DNA of 64,000 nt. Origin: Acidihalobacter ferrooxydans (GTDB lineage Bacteria; Pseudomonadota; Gammaproteobacteria; DSM-5130; Acidihalobacteraceae). The stretch is taken from contig NZ_CP019434.1 in NCBI RefSeq assembly GCF_001975725.1, positions 3,188,792 to 3,252,791 on the forward strand, given 5' to 3'. Under the pieces are notes generated by a model. That model did no database searches and had not been told where the DNA came from. It saw only the letters and a list, made by a program, of their open reading frames with translations. How positions within the stretch are numbered: the first letter of the stretch is position 1; each line of letters begins with the position of its first letter. Shown here in pieces: positions 1 to 8,334 of this stretch. The translations under genes were made by a program, and so were the position numbers.

Positions 1-618
1 CGGCACCGCGTCGGCAGTGAGGATGGCCGGCCCCATCGGGCAGAATCCGTCGATGCTCTTGCCGAGGAACCACTGCACATGGCGCTTTTGCAGGCCGCGG
101 GCGGTTACGTCATTGAGCACTGTGTAGCCATAGACATGCGCCATGGCATCAGCCCGGGCGATGCCCCGCCCACCGAGGCCGATGATCACGCCCAGCTCGC
201 CTTCGTAATCGGTCGTACCGCTCGTGTCGAGATACGAGGGTATCGGCGCACCGGGGCCGATCACCGTGGAGGGTGCCTTGGTGAACACGATCGGATGCGC
301 CGGCACGTCGCCGCTCCCGGTCGGCAACGATTTGACCTCGTTGACGTGGTCGCGGTAATTCTTGCCGATGCACAGAATATTGCGCGCCGGCCGAGGAATC
401 GGCGCGAGCAGACGAACCTCGCCCAGCGGTATGCGGGCAGCCCCGCCCGCCAGCGCGGCGCGCGCCGCGGTCAAACCCTCGTCGCCCAGTGCGATGAAAC
501 CGAGCATGTCGCGCGCTAACGCAGGCGCGGCCTGGGAAAGGTCAACCACGATGCCGGCGTTGCGGTCGAGCACGCCAAGTCGTGGATGATCGTCAGTGGT
601 GAAATTCACGAGTAGCAT
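1..618 (-). CDS. Fumarylacetoacetate hydrolase (FAH) family protein, C-terminus cut off by window edge
   Basis: Reading the minus strand from the ATG at 618 gives 206 uninterrupted codons running off the left edge. The start follows a GGAGG ribosome site. Residues include VFTKAPSTVIGPG, DYEGELGVIIG, NDVTARGLQ and FLGKSIDGFCPMGPAI, the core signature of the FAH fold, with the acidic metal ligands in DYEGELG. Family members hydrolyse or hydrate 2-oxo acids (fumarylpyruvate, 2-keto-4-pentenoate hydratase-type, ureidoglycolate lyase-type); the exact substrate cannot be assigned. About the first 75% of a typical 280-residue protein is present. It stands alone, with no catabolic neighbours inside the window. 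Confidence 0.85.
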   Translation of the reverse strand, partial: MLLVNFTTDDHPRLGVLDRNAGIVVDLSQAAPALARDMLGFIALGDEGLTAARAALAGGAARIPLGEVRLLAPIPRPARNILCIGKNYRDHVNEVKSLPTGSGDVPAHPIVFTKAPSTVIGPGAPIPSYLDTSGTTDYEGELGVIIGLGGRGIARADAMAHVYGYTVLNDVTARGLQKRHVQWFLGKSIDGFCPMGPAILTADAVP

Positions 619-663
619 GGATACCTCCTGTTCGGCGCCGGCCTTATGTCGCCGCGCGCATTG

Positions 664-760
664 TGAGCCTGCCGGATATGGAAAGAATCGGTGGCGACGA
701 TGGGATCATGGCCCCATCCCCCACTCGCTTCGCCACGATCCTCCACGTACGTCAGGTTTA
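664..760. repeat. Family A palindromic repeat, copy A1 (short, reverse orientation)
   Basis: Ends GAGCCTGCCGGATATGGA and TCCACGTACGTCAGGTTT resemble the family A terminal inverted repeat (consensus taken from A2 at 7038-7199). The inner stretch GATGGGATCATGGCCCCAT matches the conserved half of A2 read in reverse, and the other half is deleted. It fills most of the 619-892 spacer, in which no gene is seen. Confidence 0.6.
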
Positions 761-892
761 TGGGCAGGTCAAAAACATCATGCCTAATTACTTCGGCCCT
801 GAATGAGCCACTTCCGCTGTTCCCTGCCGGCTCGATACCAGACCGTTACAACGATAGAGTAAGCTCCCAAAAACACGAATGGAGAGCCCCCC

Positions 893-1336
893 ATGCAAGA
901 ACACTGGTTCGAATCGACCATGGAAACGGCCAATCGGCTGCTGCATGTATTCATCGCCCTGGCCTTGCTGGTCGCGAGCCTGCTGCTGATCTGGCAATTC
1001 ATTGCCGACGTGATTCACACCCTGGCGTCCGGCAACGTGGCCCGGGGGTTCCTCAAGGCGCTAGGCAACCTGTTCATTTTATGGGTATTGTCCTCGCTGA
1101 TTTCAGCCGAAGTGCGTTATATGCGCACGGGGCGTTTCACCGTGATCGTATTCATCGAAGCGGCGCTGATCACCTTGTTGCGCCAGCTCATCATCATCCC
1201 GGTGGAAAGCAACGGACATCTCGAACAAGCCGCGTGGACCTACGGCCTGATCGTCGCGGCGGTCATCGCAGTCGGCCTGACCTACTACCTCGTGCAGCGC
1301 ACTCAGGAAGAGAAGCCACCGCTTGAGCCCAAATAA
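893..1336 (+). CDS. PsiE-like four-helix inner-membrane protein
   Basis: A 147-residue protein with four predicted membrane segments (about residues 15-37, 52-74, 80-102 and 116-136). The layout and the FIEAALITLLRQLIIIP segment resemble the phosphate-starvation-inducible PsiE family, whose biochemical role is unknown. ATG 893 is preceded by GGAGAG. The C-terminus is hydrophilic and charged (QRTQEEKPP). It overlaps nothing essential; the downstream exonuclease begins 40 bp later on the same strand. No phosphate-regulon genes are nearby, so regulation by phosphate is not supported here. Confidence 0.65.
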   Translation: MQEHWFESTMETANRLLHVFIALALLVASLLLIWQFIADVIHTLASGNVARGFLKALGNLFILWVLSSLISAEVRYMRTGRFTVIVFIEAALITLLRQLIIIPVESNGHLEQAAWTYGLIVAAVIAVGLTYYLVQRTQEEKPPLEPK

Positions 1337-1376
1337 TATCCGGGACAATGGCAACAATACATTTGTAGACCGCCTC

Positions 1377-2273
1377 ATGCAGCCTCCGATTCTGCTGGTC
1401 GACTCCAGCATCTACGTCTTCCGCGCCTGGTTCACGCTGCCGGACAGCCTGTGCGATGCCCAGGGGCGCCCCGCGAACGCCGCGCTCGGCTTCGTCGAGT
1501 TCGCACATCGCCTGCTCGCCGAGCGCGCGCCCTCACGCATCGCCTTCGCCTTCGACCAGTCGCTGAGCAGCAATTTCCGTCACGACATCTACCCGGACTA
1601 CAAAGCCAACCGCTCGCCCGCACCCGTGGCACTGCGCCAGCAATTCGACCAGGCCCGCGCCTTCCTGCGCGCCGCCGGGCTGTGCGAACTGAGCAGCCCG
1701 CACCACGAAGCCGACGACCTGATCGGCACCCTGGCCGCGCGCGAACGCGCCCGCGGCGGGCGTTTGCTGATTCTCACCGCCGACAAAGACCTCGCCCAGC
1801 TGATCGGCCCGCGCGATCAGTGGTGGGACTTCCCGCGCGGCGAACCGCTGGACCCGCGCGCACTGACACGCAAGTTCGGCGTGCGCCCCGAACAGATCGC
1901 CGACCAACTCGCCATCGCCGGCGACAAGGCCGACAACATCCCCGGCGTGCCCGGCGTCGGCATGGCCACTGCCGCCAAACTGCTGCGCCGCTTCGGCACG
2001 CTGGACGCGCTGCTCGCCGACATTCCTGCCATCGGCACCATGAAACTGCGCGGCGCCGGTCGCCTGATGCAGCTCATCGACGCGCATCAGGACACCATCC
2101 GCCTCGCCCGCCGCCTCACCGGCATCGAGTGCGCCGCCACACTGCCCGAACACGCGCCGCTGGCACGCCAGCCGCCGGACTTCGACGCGCTTGAAAACTG
2201 GTTCGACCTGATGGCGGTCGGCGCCGCGCGCCGCGCGAGCTGGCGCGCGCTGCTGACGGGGATGCCCGCGTGA
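1377..2273 (+). CDS. 5'-3' exonuclease (Xni/ExoIX or Pol I 5'-nuclease domain type)
   Basis: A 298-residue stand-alone 5'-nuclease. Visible motifs are [14 protein letters not shown] at the N-terminus (first metal Asp), [16 protein letters not shown] (helical arch), [10 protein letters not shown] and [11 protein letters not shown] (acidic metal ligands), then the helix-hairpin-helix [20 protein letters not shown] that grips DNA. This matches the N-terminal nuclease of DNA polymerase I without the polymerase, as in Xni. ATG 1377 is preferred over an in-frame TTG at 1323 because homology begins at [11 protein letters not shown]. The stop overlaps the rluE start as GTGA, so the two are probably translationally coupled. 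Confidence 0.85.
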   Translation: MQPPILLVDSSIYVFRAWFTLPDSLCDAQGRPANAALGFVEFAHRLLAERAPSRIAFAFDQSLSSNFRHDIYPDYKANRSPAPVALRQQFDQARAFLRAAGLCELSSPHHEADDLIGTLAARERARGGRLLILTADKDLAQLIGPRDQWWDFPRGEPLDPRALTRKFGVRPEQIADQLAIAGDKADNIPGVPGVGMATAAKLLRRFGTLDALLADIPAIGTMKLRGAGRLMQLIDAHQDTIRLARRLTGIECAATLPEHAPLARQPPDFDALENWFDLMAVGAARRASWRALLTGMPA

Positions 2274-2842
2274 GCCGCGTGCTGCTGTTCAACAAACCCT
2301 ACGGCGTGCTGACCCAGTTCACCGACGCCACCGGCCGCGCCACACTGGCCGACTACATCGACGTGCCCGACGTATACGCCGCCGGCCGCCTCGACCGCGA
2401 CAGCGAGGGGCTGCTCGTGCTCACCGACGACGGCCGCCTCCAGCACCGCATCGCCACCCCGAAGCACGCGATGAGCAAAACCTACTGGGCGCAAGTCGAA
2501 GGCGAACCCGCCGCCGCCGCATTGCAGGCCCTGCGCGACGGCGTGACGCTCAAAGACGGCCCCACCCGCCCCGCCAGGGTCCAGCGCATCGCCGAACCGC
2601 CCGGTCTATGGCCGCGCGACCCGCCGGTGCGCTACCGCAAGAGCATACCCACCACCTGGCTCGCGCTGACCCTCCGCGAGGGCCGCAACCGCCAGGTCCG
2701 GCGCATGACCGCCGCCCTCGGCCACCCCACGCTGCGTCTGATCCGCTACCGCATCGGCGCGTGGACGCTCGACGGCCTCGCGCCGGGCACCTGGCGCGAG
2801 TTACCCTTAGACCGTAAACCGCACGAGGACACCCGCCGATGA
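2270..2842 (+). CDS. rluE: 23S rRNA pseudouridine(2457) synthase RluE
   Basis: A 190-residue protein of the RsuA/RluB/RluE group, which isomerises uridine to pseudouridine in 23S rRNA. It starts directly with the catalytic domain and lacks an S4 domain, as RluE does. The signature [17 protein letters not shown] carries the catalytic Asp42. Strong RluE hallmarks are [25 protein letters not shown], the LWPRDPP segment, RKSIPTTWL and [15 protein letters not shown] 2270 overlaps the exonuclease stop and its own stop overlaps the next start (ATGA), giving a three-gene coupled unit. Confidence 0.93.
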   Translation: MSRVLLFNKPYGVLTQFTDATGRATLADYIDVPDVYAAGRLDRDSEGLLVLTDDGRLQHRIATPKHAMSKTYWAQVEGEPAAAALQALRDGVTLKDGPTRPARVQRIAEPPGLWPRDPPVRYRKSIPTTWLALTLREGRNRQVRRMTAALGHPTLRLIRYRIGAWTLDGLAPGTWRELPLDRKPHEDTRR

Positions 2843-3234
2843 GCGACCGCGATCACATGCACCACGACCACCAATCATGGTCCGCCGAACATACCGCCTG
2901 GCTGGACGATCTCGCCCGCTGGCAGCGCGAACACGCAGAGGCGCTGCGCCAGCTCGACGCCATCGCGCAACGCCTGCGCGCCGGCGACGCGCCGCTCGCC
3001 ACGCATGCCGCACGCATCCGCGCGCATGAAACACTGAGCACCGAACACGAGCACGTCATGGACGCGCGGGACACCGCGGGCGGGCACGGCGTGCTCGATC
3101 GGGCGATGACCACGCGCCACGCACACGAAGACGCCGAACACGCCGCCGTCGCCGCCGCGCACGAGCACTACGCCGAGCGTCATGCGCAAATCATGGACGC
3201 GGTTGCCCGCCTGTACGCACTCGTGACGAAATAA
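2839..3234 (+). CDS. Small His-rich helical protein of unknown function
   Basis: A 131-residue hydrophilic protein with no signal peptide and no recognised family. It is very rich in His, Ala, Glu and Arg, with an N-terminal HMHHDHQSW cluster and repeated HEH/HAHED patterns, and is predicted to be mostly helical. The histidine content could bind metal, but this is only inference. The start overlaps the rluE stop (ATGA), so it is co-translated with rluE and the exonuclease. Codon use is like the neighbours. Confidence 0.6.
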   Translation: MSDRDHMHHDHQSWSAEHTAWLDDLARWQREHAEALRQLDAIAQRLRAGDAPLATHAARIRAHETLSTEHEHVMDARDTAGGHGVLDRAMTTRHAHEDAEHAAVAAAHEHYAERHAQIMDAVARLYALVTK

Positions 3235-3379
3235 CGAACGCCGCCGACTGCGCCTTGCGTCTCGTCAGACCCGCCGGCGCGGAAGGCGCGCCGCCGGACG
3301 CCCGAGTCGAACCGCCCGCCAATCCCTTACGCCAGCCCCGCGCGATCCGGCCGGATCCGCGGCATTTGGCGTGGGCAGC

Positions 3380-4000
3380 TCAATGCACACCGAGCATGCC
3401 CAGTCCGTCCCACCACAGCGTCAAGGCCAGCAGCGACAGGCCGAGCGCCAGCACGCGCAGCGTCCAGCGGTATGCGCCGCCGCGCAGCAGCCCGCGATAA
3501 CGCCCGACCAATAGCGCAAGTCCGGCTTTCGCCCCGACCAGCAAAACATAAAACACCCCGACGAAGGCCCCCGCCGCCCACGCCCCGGCATCGTGCCAGG
3601 CACGCAACAACAAGGGTCCACCCACGACCAGCCAGAACAGATAGGGATGCGGATTCAGAAAATTGGTCAGCACCGCGCGGCGCAGGCCACCTGCCGGAGG
3701 CGCCGCCTCCGGCGCGACCGGCGGCGTGACGCGCCAGGTTTCCCACGCAAGATACATAAGGTACGCGCCACCGGTCAGCGCGAGCGCGCCGAGCACCGGC
3801 CGCGTCCGCGCCAATTCGTCCAGCGCCAGCAGCATCGCCGCGATAATCGGCAGATCGGTGAGCAGCGGCGCCATCGCCACGCGCAGACCGGCCCGCGCGC
3901 CATGGCGCAGACTCTGCGTGACCGTCAGCGCCAGCATCGGCCCCGGCGCCAGTCCGGCCGCCAGCCCGAGCAACAGCCCGGCCAGCAGCGCCTCGCTCAC
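3380..4000 (-). CDS. LysE/RhtB family amino-acid exporter
   Basis: About 206 residues, six hydrophobic segments. The N-terminal LAAGLAPGPMLALTVTQSLRHGARAGLRVA is the LysE family hallmark (G-x-x-x-G-P-x-x-G near the first helix), and NFLNPHPYLFWLVVG is the second conserved loop. Members export amino acids or related solutes across the inner membrane; the substrate is unknown. The start is taken as GTG 4000 because it overlaps the stop of the upstream globin gene (GTGA) and homology begins at SEALLAGLLLG. Confidence 0.8.
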   Translation of the reverse strand: MSEALLAGLLLGLAAGLAPGPMLALTVTQSLRHGARAGLRVAMAPLLTDLPIIAAMLLALDELARTRPVLGALALTGGAYLMYLAWETWRVTPPVAPEAAPPAGGLRRAVLTNFLNPHPYLFWLVVGGPLLLRAWHDAGAWAAGAFVGVFYVLLVGAKAGLALLVGRYRGLLRGGAYRWTLRVLALGLSLLALTLWWDGLGMLGVH

Positions 4001-4377
4001 CCGATGGCCGCCTGCCGCAGGCGCGCGCCGATACCCTGTGCCATGGTCTTCCACTGCGCCGCCAGTTCAGGCTCCAGTTCGGCGTCGACAGTCTCGCCGA
4101 ACAGTGCCAGCCAGCGGTCGAGATCGGATTGACGCAGCTTCATCGGCCGGTGCAGGCCGAGCATGTCCACCGGCGCCGGATCGGACAGCTTGCCGCCCAA
4201 GGCGATCCACCAGAAATCAGCGATCAGACGCTCGTGCGCCGGAAAATCCTCGATATGCGCGAAAAACGGCGCCAACTGCGCGTCCGCGCGCAGCCGGTCG
4301 TAAAATCGCGCGGTGACGCGGTCGACGCTTTCGCGACCGATACGATCGCACAGGGGACGCAGTACTCTTTTGTTCAT
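3997..4377 (-). CDS. Group III truncated haemoglobin
   Basis: A 126-residue globin: SVDRVTARFYDRLRADAQLAPFF (helices A-B/E region), then AHERLIADFWWIALGG and LHRPMKLRQSDLDRWLALF. The FY...PFF, H-x-x-x-I-x-x-FW and C-terminal W-x-x-LF patterns are typical of group III truncated haemoglobins, which bind O2 or NO; the physiological role is often unclear. ATG 4377 is chosen because upstream in-frame codons show no homology. It is coupled to lysE by a 4-bp overlap. Confidence 0.82.
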   Translation of the reverse strand: MNKRVLRPLCDRIGRESVDRVTARFYDRLRADAQLAPFFAHIEDFPAHERLIADFWWIALGGKLSDPAPVDMLGLHRPMKLRQSDLDRWLALFGETVDAELEPELAAQWKTMAQGIGARLRQAAIG

Positions 4378-4582
4378 TCGCTTACTATCCAGAACGGCCC
4401 GCCAGGCGGGATCATGATGACGCAGAAAATTGAATTCACAGGGAGTATTCAGAGTGATCGACAGCGTTGCGCTATGCCCGGACGAAACATCAACCTGTGA
4501 ACGCAAGAATCAGGCAAGCGCGCATCGTCTGATGGCATAGTGTGGATTGTAACCGCTCAGGAATCCGCATACAGGACCCCGC

Positions 4583-5464
4583 ATGGACCTCTTCGCCCAG
4601 ATTGCCGCAGAACTCTCCACGGCACTCGACCGCCCCGTTGTCATCGATCGCACACAGACGCTCGGCGGCGGCTCCATCAACCACGCTTTCCGCCTCGACA
4701 CGTCAGCCGGTCATGTTTTCGTCAAAACGAACCATGCCGACCGCGCCGATATGTTCGCCGCCGAGGCCGCGGGGCTTGACGAACTGGCCGCCGCCACGGC
4801 GCTGCGCGTACCTCGCGTGCTGGCCCGCGGCAGCACGGACACACAAGCATGGCTCGCGCTCGATTATCTCGAACTCGGCGGCCCGCCCGCGCCGGCGCGC
4901 TTTGGCGAGGCACTGGCGCAACTGCACCGCCACACCGCCGACACCTTTGGCTGGACATGCGACAACACCATCGGCAGCACCGCGCAGCGTAACACGCCGC
5001 ACACGGACTGGGTCGGCTTCTGGCAGAGCTGCCGTCTCGGGCCGCAAATCGAGTTCGCCAAGCTGGATGGCGCTCCACGCGGCCTGATCGGCGACTGCGA
5101 ACGTCTGCACGACGACCTGCCCGCCTTCTTCATCGATTACTGCCCCCGCCCCTCGCTGCTGCATGGCGATCTGTGGTCCGGCAACTGGGGCTACGGCAGC
5201 GACGGCGCCCCCACCCTCTTCGACCCGGCGGTCTACTACGGCGACCGCGAAGCCGATATCGCCATGACCGAACTGTTCGGTACGCCAGGCGCCGCATTCT
5301 ACGCCGCCTACGACGCCGCCTGGCCGCGCGACGCGGGCTACCGCGTGCGCCGCACGCTGTACAACCTCTACCACATCCTCAACCACCACCACCTGTTCGG
5401 CGGCGGCTACGCAAGCCAGGCCGCGCGCATGGCCGGTAGCCTGCGCGCCGAGCTGCGGGGCTAG
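4583..5464 (+). CDS. Fructosamine kinase family protein (FN3K/YniA-like)
   Basis: A 293-residue protein-kinase-fold small-molecule kinase. LGGGSINHAFRLDT is the glycine-rich ATP loop, HVFVKTN carries the ATP-binding Lys, SLLHGDLWSGNWGY holds the catalytic HGDLWxGN motif, and LFDPAVYYGDREADIAMTELFG holds the metal-binding DP-x-x-YYG-x-R-E-x-D. Members phosphorylate ketosamines or ribulosamines, which starts repair of glycated proteins. Length is as expected. The TAG stop (5462-5464) lies inside a CTAG target duplication made by the adjoining IS element, so the protein end is unchanged by the insertion. Confidence 0.88.
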   Translation: MDLFAQIAAELSTALDRPVVIDRTQTLGGGSINHAFRLDTSAGHVFVKTNHADRADMFAAEAAGLDELAAATALRVPRVLARGSTDTQAWLALDYLELGGPPAPARFGEALAQLHRHTADTFGWTCDNTIGSTAQRNTPHTDWVGFWQSCRLGPQIEFAKLDGAPRGLIGDCERLHDDLPAFFIDYCPRPSLLHGDLWSGNWGYGSDGAPTLFDPAVYYGDREADIAMTELFGTPGAAFYAAYDAAWPRDAGYRVRRTLYNLYHILNHHHLFGGGYASQAARMAGSLRAELRG

Positions 5465-7035
5465 CCCGGATATTTCACAAACAAAAAGGGCAAAACCCGT
5501 ATAGTTCGATATAATTCAGTTGCTTACACTGCTATCGAACGAGGTTTTGCCCGTGACTGAATGTACCTCAGAAGGCTTTGACTTTCCACCGTTAAAACGC
5601 CGCCGGATCGAGGCCCGATTCTCAGGCGGGGATATCACCAGCGACGGCGGCCTGTTATTACTCCGACAAGCCGACCGGCGGCTGGGACTGCTCGAAGCGG
5701 TCAGTGCGAAGCTCCCCGACGCCCGCGATCCGCGCTATGTCAAGCATGACCTGCTGACCCTGTTGCGCCAACGCGTGTATGCCCTGTGTCAGGGCTATGA
5801 AGACCTCAATGACCATGATCAGCTCCGTGGCGATCCGGCATTGCAGATGGCCACCGGGCAGGATCGGATGTTGGGCAGCGCGCCGACCTTGTGCCGGTTG
5901 GAAAACCGCATGGACCGCAAGGCGGCGATCGCTATTCACCAGGTGCTGGTGGAAACAGTTCATCGCGTCCTTTGCCGAGCCGCCTGAAGAGTTGATCCTC
6001 GACTTCGATGCCACCGATGATCGGGTGCACGGTCTGCAGGAAGGACGCTTCTTCCACGGTTATTACGACGCCTACTGCTTTCTTCCCTTGTATGTCTTTT
6101 GCGGCGAGCAGTTGCTGGTCAGCTATCTGCGTCCGAGCAAGATCGATGGTGCCAAGCATGCCTGGGCGATTCTGGCCCTATTGGTACGGCATCTGCGCCA
6201 GGCTTGGCCTGGGGTCGATATCATCTTCCGGGGCGACTCCGGCTTTTGCCGCCACCGCATGCTCGGCTGGTGTGAGCGCCACGGCGTGCACTACATCGCC
6301 GGGCTGGCCCGAAACCGTCGTCTGGAGGCGATGGTCGAACAGCCCATGGGACTGATCGAGCGGCGGCAACAGCTCACCGGCAAAAAGCAGCGCGAGTTCT
6401 TCCCCCTGATCTACCGCGCCAATGCCTGGTCGAAGTCCCGGCGTGTCATTGCCAAATTGGAAGTCACCGACAAGGGACGCAATCCCCGTTTCATCCTCAC
6501 CGACCTTCCGGGTGATGGACAGCCGCTCTACGAGCGTCTCTACTGCGCCCGAGGCGAGATGGAGAATCGCATCAAGGAACAGCAACTGGGCCTGTTCGCC
6601 GATCGCACCAGCGCCCACCACTGGTGGACCAATCAGTTCCGCCTGCTGTTATCCAGCCTGGCCTATGTGTTGATGGAATCGATCCGCCGGTTGGCCCTGC
6701 ATGACACGGAACTGGCCCATGCCCAGGTGGGTACCTTGCGGCTCAAGCTGCTCAAGATCGGTGCCGTCATCCTGCGCAATACCCGGCGAATCCAGTTTCT
6801 TCTCTCAAGCGCCTTTGCCTACCAGCGCCTGTTTTGCACCGTCGCTGAGCGACTGGTGCCAGGATAATCGCTGCTGAGTGCTGCCCCGGCACGTTGACAA
6901 ACCATGGGGTAAGGGGAAGTTGCGCCCGCAATCCGGGGAAACCCCCATCACACTCAGCCGTCACCCCTGAATTTCCAGATTGACCTCGCCATCGCGACTT
7001 CGGCATGAAATTGAGATACGGGTGAAATATTCGGG
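5465..7035 (+). mobile_element. IS1380-family insertion sequence, 1571 bp, with 4-bp target duplication
   Basis: The outer ends are CCCGGATATTTCAC on the left and, read in reverse, CCCGAATATTTCAC on the right, an imperfect inverted repeat. They are flanked by CTAG on both sides (5461-5464 and 7036-7039), a 4-bp target duplication typical of IS1380. Inside is one DDE transposase gene on the plus strand, broken by a frameshift, with about 168 bp of non-coding DNA after it. Removing the element joins the fructosamine-kinase stop directly to repeat A2. Confidence 0.85.
5553..6867 (+). pseudogene. IS1380-family transposase, frameshifted
   Basis: GTG 5553 follows a GAGG site. The first part (RFSGGDITSDGGLLLLRQAD ... 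LNDHDQLRGDPALQ) is the IS1380 N-terminus. Near 5956-5959 one extra base moves the reading frame: the first frame stops at 5987, while the next frame continues with FIASFAEPPEELILDFDATDD, FRGDSGFCRHRM and GEMENRIKEQQLGLFADR, the three acidic DDE regions. Correcting the base restores about 437 residues, the family length. The frame is otherwise intact, so the lesion is recent, or a sequencing error, or less likely a programmed shift. Confidence 0.85.
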
Positions 7036-7037
7036 CT

Positions 7038-7199
7038 AGGAGCCTGTCGGACTTGGAGGAACGAAGCGAGGCGAGTGGGGAATGGAGGCCAGTTTCCCGC
7101 TCTTTTGAGGATGAGTGGTTCTATTCGAAAAAGAGCGGGGGGGGTGGGCCCCATTATCCCATCGCCGCAGTCGATTCTTTCCAAGTCCGACAGGCTCCT
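7038..7199. repeat. Family A palindromic repeat, copy A2 (best-preserved)
   Basis: A 162-bp element with a perfect 20-bp terminal inverted repeat: AGGAGCCTGTCGGACTTGGA at 7038-7057 and its exact complement at 7180-7199. Internal marks are GAGTGGTTCTATTCGAAAAA and ATCCCATCGCCGCAGTCGAT. No protein fits it. It lies between the IS element and the ZnuA-like gene, and could fold into a long hairpin if transcribed. Confidence 0.88.
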
Positions 7200-7304
7200 G
7201 GGAACCCCCGCGTAGTGCATGCCCAACCCACGCAGGCAGTATTTCGCGCCGCCACCGATTGGTATACCTTATCGACCCTCATGCATCCTCCGGACCTTCA
7301 CACC

Positions 7305-8150
7305 ATGCGACGCCTGCTCTTCGTTTTCCTGCTCTGTCTCGCACCCCTGTCCGCGTCGGCCGCGCCGCTCGATGTCGCGGTGAGCATTCTGCCGCAGAAG
7401 TATTTCGTCCAGACCATCGGCGGCGACCAGGTGCGCGTGCAGGTAATGGTGCGCCCCGGCTACGATCCGGCGATCTATGCCCCCACGCCGCGCCAGCTCG
7501 CCGAGCTGTCGCAGGATCGCCTGTACTTCGCCATTGGCGCGCCCTTCGAGCGCGCCTGGCTGCCGCGCTTCATCGCAGCGAATCCGCACATGCGCATCGT
7601 CGACACGCAGCGCGGCATCCAGCGCTTGTTGCCGACCACCGGCCTGCCCGGCGCCAACCCCAATCCGCACATCTGGCTCTCGCCGCCACTGGTCCGGGTA
7701 CAGGCGGCGAACATCCTGCGCGCGCTCGTCGCCGCCGATCCCGCGCATGCCGCCGCTTTCCGCCGCGGCTACGCCAAACTGATCGCCACCATCGACTCGG
7801 TCGATACGCGCATTGCCCATGAACTGCTGAACACGAACCTCGGCAACCGCCGCTTCATGGTGTTTCACCCGGCGCTTTATTATTTCGCGCGTAGCTACGA
7901 TCTACAGGAAATTCCGATCCAGATCGAAGGCAAGGAACCCAGCCCGCGCGAACTCGCCGCGCTGATCCAGACCGCGCACCGGGATCACATCAAGGTTGTG
8001 TTCGTCGAGCCGCAGTTCTCGCAAAAAGCCGCCCGCACCATCGCCGCGCAGCTCGGCGGACGGGTCGTGTCCATCAATCCGCTGCCGGAGGACTGGCCGG
8101 CCGGCATGCTGGCCATCGCCAAAGCGCTGCGCACGGCGCTCGCCCAGTAA
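7305..8150 (+). CDS. ZnuA-like periplasmic metal-binding protein (cluster A-I SBP)
   Basis: A 281-residue exported solute-binding protein. The signal peptide is MRRLLFVFLLCLAPLSASAA. Family motifs follow: VAVSILPQKYFVQTIGGDQV, then PGYDPAIYAPTPRQLAEL, NPHIWLSPPLVRVQAANI, FHPALYYFARSYDL, EPSPRELAALI and VVFVEPQFS. The usual first metal ligand (His in DPH-x-Y) is Ala here; the other His and the acidic ligand region are kept. No permease or ATPase gene lies alongside, so metal and partner transporter are unknown. ATG 7305 is chosen from the signal peptide; ATG 7281 is an alternative. Confidence 0.8.
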   Translation: MRRLLFVFLLCLAPLSASAAPLDVAVSILPQKYFVQTIGGDQVRVQVMVRPGYDPAIYAPTPRQLAELSQDRLYFAIGAPFERAWLPRFIAANPHMRIVDTQRGIQRLLPTTGLPGANPNPHIWLSPPLVRVQAANILRALVAADPAHAAAFRRGYAKLIATIDSVDTRIAHELLNTNLGNRRFMVFHPALYYFARSYDLQEIPIQIEGKEPSPRELAALIQTAHRDHIKVVFVEPQFSQKAARTIAAQLGGRVVSINPLPEDWPAGMLAIAKALRTALAQ

Positions 8151-8334
8151 GTGACCATGTTTTGCAGGGCCGACAGCGCGGGCCTCGCGCACCCAACGTA
8201 CAACACCGCCTCAGCGGCAACGGCGCGAGGTCGTGGGCCACAACGGTGCAGCGAATCGGCACCGACCGGTCATTTCGCCTGCCACGCCCGCCGCACGCCT
8301 CGCCAAGCAGCGCGCCCCCGCGTGGCGCCATAGC

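Noticed and set aside
1323-1376. Upstream TTG start for the 5'-3' exonuclease
   Set aside because: Family homology starts at [11 protein letters not shown] (ATG 1377), and the upstream segment overlaps the psiE-like gene.
5520-5987. Annotating the two transposase fragments as separate functional genes
   Set aside because: Together they cover one IS1380 transposase end to end; a single extra base explains the split.
8151-8334. A 6S RNA (ssrS), often found just upstream of fthC/ygfA
   Set aside because: The 184-bp spacer is GC-rich and partly self-complementary, but I could not find the 6S closing stem and central bubble convincingly. An Rfam 6S scan would decide.
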